This document shows positions 8,569 through 17,009 of a stretch of DNA of 64,000 nt, one piece after another. Below the pieces are notes generated by a model. That model did no database searches, had not been told where the DNA came from, and saw only the letters and a program-made list of their open reading frames with translations. A program made the translations under genes and the position numbers. Each line of letters starts with the position of its first letter. Position 1 is the stretch's first letter. The stretch is from Schleiferiaceae bacterium (GTDB lineage Bacteria; Bacteroidota; Bacteroidia; Flavobacteriales; Schleiferiaceae). The stretch is from assembly GCA_018401735.1 (NCBI GenBank), contig JAGYKI010000001.1, positions 62,001 to 126,000 on the forward strand, given 5' to 3'.

Positions 8569-9725
8569 TTACGAGTCTTTTTAATAAGAAAGGCGCGGGG
8601 TTTACCCGCTAGAACGGTGTTTAAAATATAAGATCCTAAGCCTAAACTTTTGGTGTCAATAAACATTTTGTCACCTTCAATTAGGCAATCTTTTGACTTT
8701 CCTTTCAAGATAAGCTCTCCTGCTTGACTGTAAATTTCAAAATAGAGTTGTCCTTGTAAATTCGGATCTGGCACTATTAATTCTATGCCTGCGCTAAATT
8801 GTTTACTTTCTAAGCTTAATGATTCGCCAATAACTGCTGATTCGTCTTTTGGACTCTCAGGAATATCAGCTTTGTAAATCTTAGCATCACGAGCTGCCAC
8901 TTTTTCCTCGCCGATGTAAAACTTATTATTAAGAATACAAATCGCTTCACGTTGCCCGAAGCTTCCCATGTAAAATTCTTCCGCTTTAAGGAGACTTTCG
9001 CTTTGGTTAAAATAATCGCGAACCCGCCAAATCTTGTCGTATCCTAAAAGATACAAGTCAGGATTCTTATCGCCTGCTAGGCACGCGCCGCTTACCCAAT
9101 AGGCATGCATTAAGCCTTGTCCTGTAAAAATCTGCCCTTTTTTAAAGGCTTTATAGGTTCCGGCCTTTCTACTTAAACTGTAGCAATTACTCAAGCCATC
9201 GAAAGGTTTTGTGCGGTTTTTCGTAAAAAGATAAAGTGAATCTTTATATACAACCATCGCTTCTAAATCGAAGTATTTAGACGTTTCGGCAGGAGGGAAG
9301 GCTTTTTGGTCGGGGAAGCTAAAATTGATTTCTCCTTTAAAAGCCCATAAACCTTCGCTAAGCAAACGAGAAATATCAACAATATAAATTTTGAGATTAG
9401 TTCTTTTGTTGGCATTATTGCCAAAATCGCCGATATATAATAGGCCATCTGCGTAAGCAATACTTTCCCAATCGTTATTGTTAAAACCCAGAAAAACAGT
9501 GTGATAAATGATGTTTCCTAAAGTATCTAAGACGAAAATTTCCGGATCGTTTCCGCTGTCGTTTATCGAAGCAATAGCATTTTCACCAATTACCGCCATG
9601 CCACTGCACTCGGGTAACTCATTGGGCATTAAGCCAATTTCTTGGAGATTTACGCTTTGCCCATAACTACCTAAAGAAATTAGCAAAAAATAAAGACGTA
9701 CGAAAAAGTATTTTAGTGTGCTCAT
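8565..9725 (-). CDS. Secreted beta-propeller-like protein with T9SS type A C-terminus
   Basis: 386 residues. Signal peptide YFFVRLYFLLISLGSYGQ at the N-terminus. The body resembles SdiA-regulated or esterase-like six-bladed propellers: ECSGMAVIGENAIASINDSG, NNDWESIAYADGLLYIGDFG, KYFDLEAMVVYKDSLYLFTK. The last 75 residues fit the T9SS sorting domain: a beta sandwich with LYFEIYSQAGELILKG and the terminal pattern LGLGSYILNTVLAGKPRAFLIKK, although the usual GxY...KxV ending is slightly diverged. Likely released or anchored at the cell surface. The start overlaps the stop of queA by 4 bp (coupled translation), an odd partner for a tRNA-modification gene. Confidence 0.75.
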   Translation of the reverse strand: MSTLKYFFVRLYFLLISLGSYGQSVNLQEIGLMPNELPECSGMAVIGENAIASINDSGNDPEIFVLDTLGNIIYHTVFLGFNNNDWESIAYADGLLYIGDFGNNANKRTNLKIYIVDISRLLSEGLWAFKGEINFSFPDQKAFPPAETSKYFDLEAMVVYKDSLYLFTKNRTKPFDGLSNCYSLSRKAGTYKAFKKGQIFTGQGLMHAYWVSGACLAGDKNPDLYLLGYDKIWRVRDYFNQSESLLKAEEFYMGSFGQREAICILNNKFYIGEEKVAARDAKIYKADIPESPKDESAVIGESLSLESKQFSAGIELIVPDPNLQGQLYFEIYSQAGELILKGKSKDCLIEGDKMFIDTKSLGLGSYILNTVLAGKPRAFLIKKTRN

Positions 9726-10927
9726 AGTTTTAGTAAACAGCCGTCGCCATAACTTAGAAAACGGAAATTATTTGATAAGGCGTAGGAGTATATCTTTTGC
9801 CAATCGTCGCCTACAATAGAAGCGATAAGAAGCATTAAGGTACTTTTGGGTTGATGAAAATTGGTAATCAATCCACGAATAATTCCGTGCTGATAACCGG
9901 GTGCAATAATGATCTGAGTTTTTATCGATAGCCAATCTAAAGCATTGGAATAAAGAAGCTCTAAACAAGCTTCAAATGCAGTAATAGCCTCTAAGCGAGG
10001 GGTTTCACCCTTAAATGCAATCCACTGTGGTATACATATTTCATGGATATCCTTTAATTGCCTAGCCTGCGCTAAACAGCCTAGCCAATACATACTTTCT
10101 AAGGCCCGTAAAGACGTCGTTCCTACCGAAATTACCGCTCGGCCCTTTTTAAGGTTTTCCAAGATGCCTTTGATAAAGTTGGCTTCGACTAATACTTCTT
10201 CCGCATGCATCTCGTGTTCGGTAACTGAGGTGCTAACAGGTTTAAAAGTTCCGGCTCCCACATGTAGCGTTAAGAAATCGCGGGTAATTCCTTTATCCTC
10301 CAATTTTTTAAAAATGGCCTCATTAAAGTGTAATCCCGCAGTGGGAGCGGCTACCGAGCCAGCACGATTGGCATAAACCGTTTGATAGGTTTTCTTGTCT
10401 TGTTCTTCCGCCTTCCTTTTAATATAGGGGGGAAGTGGTGTTTTTCCCGCCAAGTCTAAAATTTCCGCAAAGCTCATATCTGCTTGCCAGCTGAAGCGTA
10501 CTAAAAAGCTATCCTCGGCACGACTGATCTTTTCGGCTTCTAAAATTAAGCCATCCAATTTAATGCTTAAAGGACCATTTTTCCATTTACGAGCACCGCC
10601 AATTAGGCAGTTGTACTCCAAACTTCCTTTTTGGGCTAAAGCCTGCTCAATTGCTTTATTATGAGCAGGTTCTAAACAAAAAATCTCGATAATTGTACTG
10701 TCATTTTTCGGAAAAAGTAAGCGCGCCTGTACTACTTTGGTTTCATTAAAGACCAAAAGCGAATTAGGACTTAGATAATCATCAATATTTAGATATTTAT
10801 CTTCTGTAATTCTCTGATTATCAAAGATTAAAAGTTTGGATTGGCCGCGCTCGGCGGGATAAAGAGCAATCTTTTCATCTGGCAAGGCGTAATCGTATTG
10901 CTGTATATCTAAATTAGGAATAGACAA
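9722..10927 (-). CDS. queA: S-adenosylmethionine:tRNA ribosyltransferase-isomerase
   Basis: 401 residues, somewhat longer than the E. coli enzyme (about 356). Diagnostic segments: DYALPDEKIALYPAERGQSK at the N-terminus, LLVFNETKVVQARL (about 58-71), APTAGLHFNEAIFK (about 195), LHVGAGTFKPVST (about 221), VGTTSLRALES (about 268) and ITNFHQPKSTLMLL near 357. QueA transfers the ribosyl group of SAM to preQ1 at the wobble position of tRNA (GUN anticodons) to form epoxyqueuosine. First gene of a two-gene minus-strand unit with the propeller gene. No clear promoter box was seen between it and the divergent glycosyltransferase gene. Confidence 0.95.
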   Translation of the reverse strand: MSIPNLDIQQYDYALPDEKIALYPAERGQSKLLIFDNQRITEDKYLNIDDYLSPNSLLVFNETKVVQARLLFPKNDSTIIEIFCLEPAHNKAIEQALAQKGSLEYNCLIGGARKWKNGPLSIKLDGLILEAEKISRAEDSFLVRFSWQADMSFAEILDLAGKTPLPPYIKRKAEEQDKKTYQTVYANRAGSVAAPTAGLHFNEAIFKKLEDKGITRDFLTLHVGAGTFKPVSTSVTEHEMHAEEVLVEANFIKGILENLKKGRAVISVGTTSLRALESMYWLGCLAQARQLKDIHEICIPQWIAFKGETPRLEAITAFEACLELLYSNALDWLSIKTQIIIAPGYQHGIIRGLITNFHQPKSTLMLLIASIVGDDWQKIYSYALSNNFRFLSYGDGCLLKL

Positions 10928-11039
10928 GGCTCGAAAATTTTAGCAAAGAAACAAAGAAGCGCCTCAAATTGGAATCCCTTTGGCGCCTTTTTAAGATACA
11001 ATAGAGTATTAGCGTAATTTAATTCTCATTTTTGCTGCT

Positions 11040-12155
11040 GTGAAAAAGGTAATCATCAGCGTAAGCAACGACTTAGCTACCGATCAAAGGGTGCAGCGAC
11101 ATATTTCGGTGCTTTTGAAAAAAGGCTATCAAGTCCATTTTATTGGGAGGAAACTGCCAACTAGTTTAGATTTTAAGCCCGACGGCTACCAAATAAAGCG
11201 CTTTAATCTTTGGTTTAAGAAGGGCTTCCTTTTTTACGCGAATTTGAACCTCAAATTCTTTTTCTATCTCCTTTTTAATAAGGCCGATCTCTATTTTAGT
11301 AATGACTTAGATACACTTCTCCCTAATTATTTGGTAGCGCAACTCTTCGGTAAGCCCTTAATTTACGATAGTCACGAGTATTTTACGGGCGTTCCCGAAA
11401 TTCAGAATCGAAAATTAGTAAAGCAGGTGTGGACTAAATTAGAAGCGGCGATTTTCCCCAAGCTGAAGCATGTCATAACTGTAAACGAAAGCATCGCCGA
11501 TTTGTACGAGAGCGATTATGGTATTCGTCCCCTGGTAATTCGCAATGTGGCCTCTAAAGTTTTACCCGAAATTAAATTATCGCGTAGCGCACTTAAGCTT
11601 CCGCAAGATGCCTATTTAATTATTAATCAGGGCTCTGGAATTAATGTCGATCGAGGAATGGAAGAAATGCTAGCGGCTTTAAAACTGCTACCGTCAAACT
11701 ATCATTTTGTACTGGTGGGAAAGGGTGATGTTTTAGAATATTTGAAGCAAAAAGCGAAGGAATATTCTCTACTAAATCGCGTACATTTTATCCCCTCACA
11801 GCCTTATTTGCAAATGTTACAATACACGCTTAATGCCGATTTAGGAATTAGCCTTGACAAAGATACCAACATCAATTATCGCTTTAGTTTACCTAATAAA
11901 GTTTTCGATTATATAAAGTGCGGTATTCCATTATTAGTAAGTAATTTAAAAGAGCCTAGTTCTTTGGTTTTGCGATACAATATTGGTAAAATCACTGCCG
12001 TAGATGCGCAAGAAATAGCACAGGCAGTTTTAGAATTATCAAGTACTAGGAAGGAAGTATTTCAAGCCAATCTAGCCCAAGCGGCAGCTGAAAATAATTA
12101 TGAAAAGGAATCTGGAATTTTAGAAGACTTATTGAGTAAGCTTAATTCTCAATAA
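11040..12155 (+). CDS. Glycosyltransferase, GT-B fold (GT4-like)
   Basis: 371 residues starting at GTG (MKKVIISVSNDLATDQRVQR), the first plausible start in frame. The N-terminal Rossmann domain has the DxRV motif of Bacteroidota GT4-like proteins; IYDSHEYFTGVPE (about residue 117) is a frequent acceptor-side segment; the C-terminal domain has NQGSGINVDRGMEEMLAAL, VLVGKGDV and YRFSLPNKVFDYIKCGIPLLVS, the nucleotide-sugar E/D-binding region. Predicted cytoplasmic or membrane-associated enzyme for surface polysaccharide or lipooligosaccharide; donor sugar unknown. Its 3' end overlaps the convergent GT2 gene by 27 bp. A CATTTTTG box lies six bases upstream of the GTG and weakly resembles TAnnTTTG. 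Confidence 0.85.
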   Translation: MKKVIISVSNDLATDQRVQRHISVLLKKGYQVHFIGRKLPTSLDFKPDGYQIKRFNLWFKKGFLFYANLNLKFFFYLLFNKADLYFSNDLDTLLPNYLVAQLFGKPLIYDSHEYFTGVPEIQNRKLVKQVWTKLEAAIFPKLKHVITVNESIADLYESDYGIRPLVIRNVASKVLPEIKLSRSALKLPQDAYLIINQGSGINVDRGMEEMLAALKLLPSNYHFVLVGKGDVLEYLKQKAKEYSLLNRVHFIPSQPYLQMLQYTLNADLGISLDKDTNINYRFSLPNKVFDYIKCGIPLLVSNLKEPSSLVLRYNIGKITAVDAQEIAQAVLELSSTRKEVFQANLAQAAAENNYEKESGILEDLLSKLNSQ

Positions 12156-13019
12156 GTAGTTTAACCGGTACAAATCGAAATAGTGTAGATTGGGTTTCGA
12201 GCTGAGCAAATTCTTTAAAATCGTCATCCTAAACGGGCGATAAAGCAAAGTGAAAATTGGGCTAAAACCAGCTTTTTCAATTTTTAAGGCCAAATCTAAT
12301 ATTTTGATGTCTCTCGCTAAAACGGGCTGTTTGGTGTAAACGATTTTGAGGTTTCTCAGCGCTGCTTTACTTTTTTCTAAAAAGTCGCTGTTGCTATCGT
12401 CAGCCTCGATTAAAATGGGATTGTCAATATGAATAAGGGGGATTTCCAAGGCTCGCAAACCGAAACCGAAAAGGGTATCTTCGTGGCCGTAACCTATAAT
12501 GTCTTCATCGAACTTTAGCTTTTGGAAGAGGGAGCGTTCACAAAAAAATGCGCCCGTCATAAAAGATGCATAGGGTTTATCGCGACGATTTTTGAGGCTA
12601 AGGCTTTCGCGTTGCTTAGCATAATACCAGCGCAATTCACAATTTGCTTGTAAGGGAGCTAATTTCCTACCGCCAATTATTACGGCGCCGCTCTGTCTTT
12701 GGTTCCAAAATGATGGTAAGAAATCGTTTTTGCAAATATGCACATCTGCATCTAAGCTAAGAAAATATTGACCTTTAGCTTCTGAAGCAAGTAAATTACG
12801 CATCTTGGCCCGACCAATATTATGCGCTAAAACTAGGTAGCGAACCTTGGACAATTTGGTAAAAAACTGCCGATTAGCTTCAGAAATTTCGGGGCTAGAA
12901 GCATCATCAATAATAAGAATTTCGTAATCCACCCCTAGGTTCTCCGCTTGCTTCACTAGGTTTTGCACGGCAGCGTAGGGTTTTCTCTGATAGAGGGGAA
13001 GACAGATACTAAAATCCAC
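12129..13019 (-). CDS. Glycosyltransferase family 2
   Basis: 296 residues with a GT-A fold. Features: FSICLPLYQRKPYAAVQNLV at the N-terminus, IDDASSP (about 38), HNIGRAKMRNLLASEAKG, and LSLDADVHI (DxD metal/UDP-binding motif, about residue 95). The acceptor loop YGHEDTLFGFGLRALEI (about 178-195, with the ED pair) matches glycan-chain GT2 enzymes that use UDP-sugars. Soluble, no transmembrane helices seen. It sits 3 bp downstream of the FtsE-like gene on the same strand and converges on the GT4-like gene. Confidence 0.85.
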   Translation of the reverse strand: MDFSICLPLYQRKPYAAVQNLVKQAENLGVDYEILIIDDASSPEISEANRQFFTKLSKVRYLVLAHNIGRAKMRNLLASEAKGQYFLSLDADVHICKNDFLPSFWNQRQSGAVIIGGRKLAPLQANCELRWYYAKQRESLSLKNRRDKPYASFMTGAFFCERSLFQKLKFDEDIIGYGHEDTLFGFGLRALEIPLIHIDNPILIEADDSNSDFLEKSKAALRNLKIVYTKQPVLARDIKILDLALKIEKAGFSPIFTLLYRPFRMTILKNLLSSKPNLHYFDLYRLNYLLRIKLTQ

Positions 13020-13022
13020 AAT

Positions 13023-13709
13023 TTACAAGGTGTTTTGTACAGTGCTAAAAACCTTGCCTTGGCTGCATTTTAGCGTTTCGTGCGGGAATTTTAATATTAA
13101 GGAGTAGTCGTGAGTTGCCATTAATAAGGCGCGACCGCTGTTGGAGATTTCCTCCAGTAAAATCATAATTTCCTCACTGGTAGAAGGGTCTAAATTTCCC
13201 GTGGGCTCATCGGCTAAAATCAGCTCCGGATCATTTAACAAAGCGCGGGCAATAGAAACTCTTTGTTGCTCTCCTCCCGAAAGTTGAAAAGGCATTTTGG
13301 CGCTTAAGCTTTCCATATTCACTTTGGTTAAAACCTCTTCAATTTTCTTTTTAATGTCGGTCTTTGATTTCCATCCCGTCGCTTGTAAAACAAATTTGAG
13401 GTTATCAAATACCGATCGATCGGTAAGAAGTTGAAAATCTTGAAATACAATACCTAATTTACGTCGCAATTCGGGAATTTGCTTTTCTTTGAGATTAACC
13501 AGGTTTATTCCACAAACATGGCCACTGCCGCTGCTGAGAGGGAGATCGCCGTAAAGAGTTTTCAGTAAACTAGATTTACCGCTTCCCGTAGAACCAATAA
13601 GATATTGGAAATCACCTTTTTTGATCAAAAGCTCAACTTCGTCTAAAATCACAGTGTCTCCTTGTTTGATGCAGGCTTGGTTTAGTCTAAGTATCGCTTC
13701 GGTGCTCAT
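13023..13709 (-). CDS. ftsE: FtsE-like ABC transporter ATP-binding protein
   Basis: 228 residues, the length of FtsE. Walker A is GSTGSGKSSL (about 40-49), Q-loop FQDFQLL (about 90), ABC signature LSGGEQQRVSIARAL (about 143-157), Walker B LILADEPTGNLDPS (about 163), H-loop THDYSLI (about 200). FtsE partners FtsX in the inner membrane to control peptidoglycan hydrolases at division; the PELRRKLGIVFQDFQLL segment is typical of the FtsE branch. No FtsX gene is adjacent, which is usual in Bacteroidota. A TAAATTTG promoter box lies 17 bp upstream at 13726-13733. Confidence 0.8.
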   Translation of the reverse strand: MSTEAILRLNQACIKQGDTVILDEVELLIKKGDFQYLIGSTGSGKSSLLKTLYGDLPLSSGSGHVCGINLVNLKEKQIPELRRKLGIVFQDFQLLTDRSVFDNLKFVLQATGWKSKTDIKKKIEEVLTKVNMESLSAKMPFQLSGGEQQRVSIARALLNDPELILADEPTGNLDPSTSEEIMILLEEISNSGRALLMATHDYSLILKFPHETLKCSQGKVFSTVQNTL

Positions 13710-13725
13710 AATTTCAAATATCTTA

Positions 13726-13733
13726 CAAATTTA
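13726..13733 (-). promoter_or_regulatory. Predicted -7 box (TAnnTTTG type) of the ftsE unit
   Basis: Minus-strand TAAATTTG matches the Bacteroidota -7 consensus exactly, 16 nt before the ATG. No well-spaced -33 TTG was found. Confidence 0.45.
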
Positions 13734-13736
13734 ATT

Positions 13737-13758
13737 TTAGCGCATTAGCCAGCGCTAA
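13737..13758. promoter_or_regulatory. Inverted repeat in the ftsE / TPR divergent promoter region
   Basis: Perfect 7-bp arms TTAGCGC and GCGCTAA separated by 8 bp, located just upstream of the ftsE -7 box, where a dimeric regulator could bind. No T-tract follows, so it is not a terminator. Function is inferred from position only. Confidence 0.35.
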
Positions 13759-13864
13759 TAAAGCTCAATAATAATTAACATCAAACGTTTAAAACTTCTC
13801 AAGTAATTTAAATAGAAGCCTATAAATACTGCTACTTTTAAAATGATAAAAATAATAACGTAGC

Positions 13865-16800
13865 ATGCTAAATATCAGGACTTTATTTCTTTGTGGTATC
13901 TTGGTATTCACCCAAATGAGTGTAGTGTACGCCCAAGTACATTCTACACAGAAGCCAAATGAAGCCTCTTATGATGAAGCATTTCAGCTTTATGAGAAGG
14001 AGCAATTTGGTAATGCCCAAGAAATTTGGGACGCATTGATTCGCGAGGGCTCTTTAAATAAGGAGAAAATTGTGCAGGCCCGATATTTTGCGGCGATGTG
14101 CGCCATAAAGCTTTATCATGGCGACATAGATGAGCGAATTGAGGAGTTTGCTCGCTTACACGAGACTAATCCACTGCGCAATAAACTTTACCTTAGTTAC
14201 AGCCACAACTTGTTCAGTTTGCGTCGTTACACGCAAGCCATAAAATATTACCAAAAAGTAGATGTTTACACCTTAAATAAAGAGCAGGCCGGTGAGTATC
14301 GCTTTAAATATGCTTACTCTTTAATGATTGCTGAAGAATTTGATCAGGCCAAAGATTTATTTTTCAAAATTAAAGATGAGGAATCAGCTTTTTCTAATTC
14401 AGGTCGATATTATTACGCGCACCTTTTGTATGTAGATAGTAATTACTCGGAAGCTTTACGAAACTTTTTGCCATTGCAGGAAGACCCTAATTTTGGTCCT
14501 TTAGTACCTTATTATTTAGCTCATATTTATTATCAGTTGGAAAACTATGATAAGCTGGTAGAAGTGGGCGAGGAGCTTATTGAAAACGCTACAGCCTCGC
14601 GGGCACCTGAAATTGCTAAACTTTTAGCAGATGCCTTTTACAGTAAGAAGGATTACCAAAATGCCATTACTTATTTAGGTATTTTCAAAGAAAAGGGGGG
14701 AAGTTTGCGCTTAGACGACCATTATCAGTTTGGCTTTTCTTTATATCAGGAAAAGCGTTTTGCTGAGGCAATTACCGAGTTTAATAAGATTTCGGCCGGG
14801 CCTGATAAATTACGTCAAAACTCTTATTTCCACTTGGCCGACTGCTATTTGAAAGTAGCTAATAAAAACCAAGCCCTTATAGCTTTTAGAGCCGCGTCGG
14901 AGATTAAGGCCAATCCGGAGATAACCGAAATGGCAGCTTATAACTACGCCATACTCTCTTACGAATTGGCTAGTCCATTTACAGATGCGATTAGTACTTT
15001 TAATGCCTTTTTAAATGAGTATCCCAATACGGATAAGCGTTCAAAAATTCAGGAATATCTGGCCAATATTTATATCACGACAAAGGATTACGATAAAGCT
15101 ATGAAAGCGATAAAGGAGGCAGGTATAAATTCGCCCAATATGCGCGCGGCTTATCAAAAAGTGGCCTTTTACCGCGCTACTGAGATGTTTAACGCCCTGC
15201 AATTTGAAGGCGCTTTGGCTAAATATGCGGAAATGCAAAAGTACCCCGAAGATCAGGCCTTGGCTAATTTAGGAAACTATTGGATGGGGGAGTGCTATTA
15301 CCGTCTTTTGAAATTCGCCGAAGCCAAAGAGAAATTTCTAGAGTTCCGTATGGGTTTTGGCGCGTCTATTCAAAAAGTGCATAACCGTTCGTATTATAAT
15401 AGCGCCTATAGCAATTTTAAGCTTTTTGAATTTGAGGAAGCTATTTTAGATTTTAAGAAATATGTGAAATTTAGTCCAGTAGATGATATCCGTTATCCCG
15501 ATGCTCTTTTGCGCATAGGCGATAGTTATCTTCTGTTAGCGAAATATTTAGATGCTGCTGATTATTATGGCAAAGCCATTGCTAATAATAGCGTGGAAGC
15601 CGATTACGCCCATTATCAACGCAGTGAGTGTTTCGGACTTTTATTAAAGTACGAAGAGCAAGTTAAGGAGTTAAATAAGCTTATTTATACCTACCCTAAT
15701 AGTGCTTACAGTGAAAAGTCGCAGCTGGAAATTGCCAAAACCTATTTGCTTCAGGATAAATATCAAGAGACTTTACAAGCCTTGAGCGACTTTAAAGCAA
15801 AATACCCTGAAAGCGACAAGATTAGCGAAGTAGAGCTAAAAACAGGATTGGTTTACAGTAATATGGACGAATATGATAAGGCCATTGCAGCATTTAAAGA
15901 CGTGGTAAATGACTATGCTGGAACGCCCGAATCTATCGAAGCCATTCGCTTAGCGGAGATTGTTTATAAGCGAGCCAAACGCATTAATGAATACCTGGAT
16001 TGGGTAGCTACGATCTCCTTTGTGGATTTCAAAGAATCTACCTTAGATTCTACCGCTTATGAGGCAGCTTTCGATGTGTATGCCGGCGGCGATTGTATGC
16101 AAACCTTAAAAGCGATGGATGCTTATATAGACCGTTTTCCATTGGGCTTATTTAAAGTTTCTGCTAATTACTATGCAGCGCAGTGTGCGGAAAAATTAGA
16201 ACTTTTCTCACGGGCCGCAGAATACTATGAAGAGTTGGTGCAATTACCTGCGAATTCTTATCGGAAGCCTGCTTTGCGTTTCACCGCCGAGAAAGCTTAT
16301 ATCGATAGTAATTATGCCTTAGCGCGCAATCGTTTCGATGAATGGTTGGCTTTGGAAACAAATGAAGGACAAATCAATTTGGCCTTAGCGGGATTAATGC
16401 GCTGCGCCGAAAAGTTAGGGGATAGACCCGCGCTAATAACTTACGCGGAGCAAATTGAGCAAAAGCAGAGTATCGACAAAGAATTGCGAGAAGAGGCGCA
16501 ATTAAATTTAGCAAGATCCTTCTACGCCAGTGAAAAGTGGAATAAAGCCGCCAGGTATTATGGCATCATTAGGGAAAATAGTACAGGTGACAAAAAAGCA
16601 GAAGCCTATTATTTTGAAGCACTTCTATTGCAAAGAACGGCGCAGTACGATAGTAGCAATGCTCATGTAAACAGGATGATTGAAGCCTTACCATCCTATA
16701 AGGAATGGAAAATGCGTTCGCTATTAGTTATGGCGCGCAACTTCTGGAAGTTAGATGACATTTTCCAAGCCCAGTATGTAATCGATTTTATTATCGATAG

Positions 16801-17005
16801 CAAGTTTTCAGAGGATTTAAGCAGTGCTGCAGCCGATTTAAAAGAAGAAATCAATCTTGCAGAAGCCCGTGCCCTTAAAGAAAAAGAAAAGCTTCTGGAA
16901 GCGCAAGCATCACCCATTAGTCTAGATCCCGAAAGTGGTTTGCAAATAATTGATATCCCCGAAGAACAGCAGCCTTTAGAAGAACCTGAATTGATAAAAC
17001 GATAA
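13865..17005 (+). CDS. Large TPR-repeat protein, exported, paired with an outer-membrane barrel
   Basis: 1046 residues. Signal peptide (LFLCGILVFTQMSVVYAQ) then tetratricopeptide-like helix pairs through almost the whole chain (for example YAYSLMIAEEFDQAKDLFF, YQFGFSLYQEKRFAEAITEF, ALLRIGDSYLLLAKYLDAADYY). The C-terminal 60 residues are a charged Glu/Lys/Ala-rich helix and a proline-rich tail. Predicted periplasmic or outer-membrane-associated scaffold. The barrel gene begins 4 bp downstream, and this TPR plus TonB-receptor-like barrel pairing recurs in Bacteroidota, so the two probably form one envelope complex; the function is unknown. A TACTTTTA box (13833-13840) matches the -7 consensus in seven of eight positions. 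Confidence 0.8.
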   Translation: MLNIRTLFLCGILVFTQMSVVYAQVHSTQKPNEASYDEAFQLYEKEQFGNAQEIWDALIREGSLNKEKIVQARYFAAMCAIKLYHGDIDERIEEFARLHETNPLRNKLYLSYSHNLFSLRRYTQAIKYYQKVDVYTLNKEQAGEYRFKYAYSLMIAEEFDQAKDLFFKIKDEESAFSNSGRYYYAHLLYVDSNYSEALRNFLPLQEDPNFGPLVPYYLAHIYYQLENYDKLVEVGEELIENATASRAPEIAKLLADAFYSKKDYQNAITYLGIFKEKGGSLRLDDHYQFGFSLYQEKRFAEAITEFNKISAGPDKLRQNSYFHLADCYLKVANKNQALIAFRAASEIKANPEITEMAAYNYAILSYELASPFTDAISTFNAFLNEYPNTDKRSKIQEYLANIYITTKDYDKAMKAIKEAGINSPNMRAAYQKVAFYRATEMFNALQFEGALAKYAEMQKYPEDQALANLGNYWMGECYYRLLKFAEAKEKFLEFRMGFGASIQKVHNRSYYNSAYSNFKLFEFEEAILDFKKYVKFSPVDDIRYPDALLRIGDSYLLLAKYLDAADYYGKAIANNSVEADYAHYQRSECFGLLLKYEEQVKELNKLIYTYPNSAYSEKSQLEIAKTYLLQDKYQETLQALSDFKAKYPESDKISEVELKTGLVYSNMDEYDKAIAAFKDVVNDYAGTPESIEAIRLAEIVYKRAKRINEYLDWVATISFVDFKESTLDSTAYEAAFDVYAGGDCMQTLKAMDAYIDRFPLGLFKVSANYYAAQCAEKLELFSRAAEYYEELVQLPANSYRKPALRFTAEKAYIDSNYALARNRFDEWLALETNEGQINLALAGLMRCAEKLGDRPALITYAEQIEQKQSIDKELREEAQLNLARSFYASEKWNKAARYYGIIRENSTGDKKAEAYYFEALLLQRTAQYDSSNAHVNRMIEALPSYKEWKMRSLLVMARNFWKLDDIFQAQYVIDFIIDSKFSEDLSSAAADLKEEINLAEARALKEKEKLLEAQASPISLDPESGLQIIDIPEEQQPLEEPELIKR

Positions 17006-17009
17006 GCGC

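Noticed and set aside
10943..10985. GCGCC hairpin followed by T5 upstream of queA
   Set aside because: The polarity would end a plus-strand transcript, but no plus gene lies before it; arms are imperfect.
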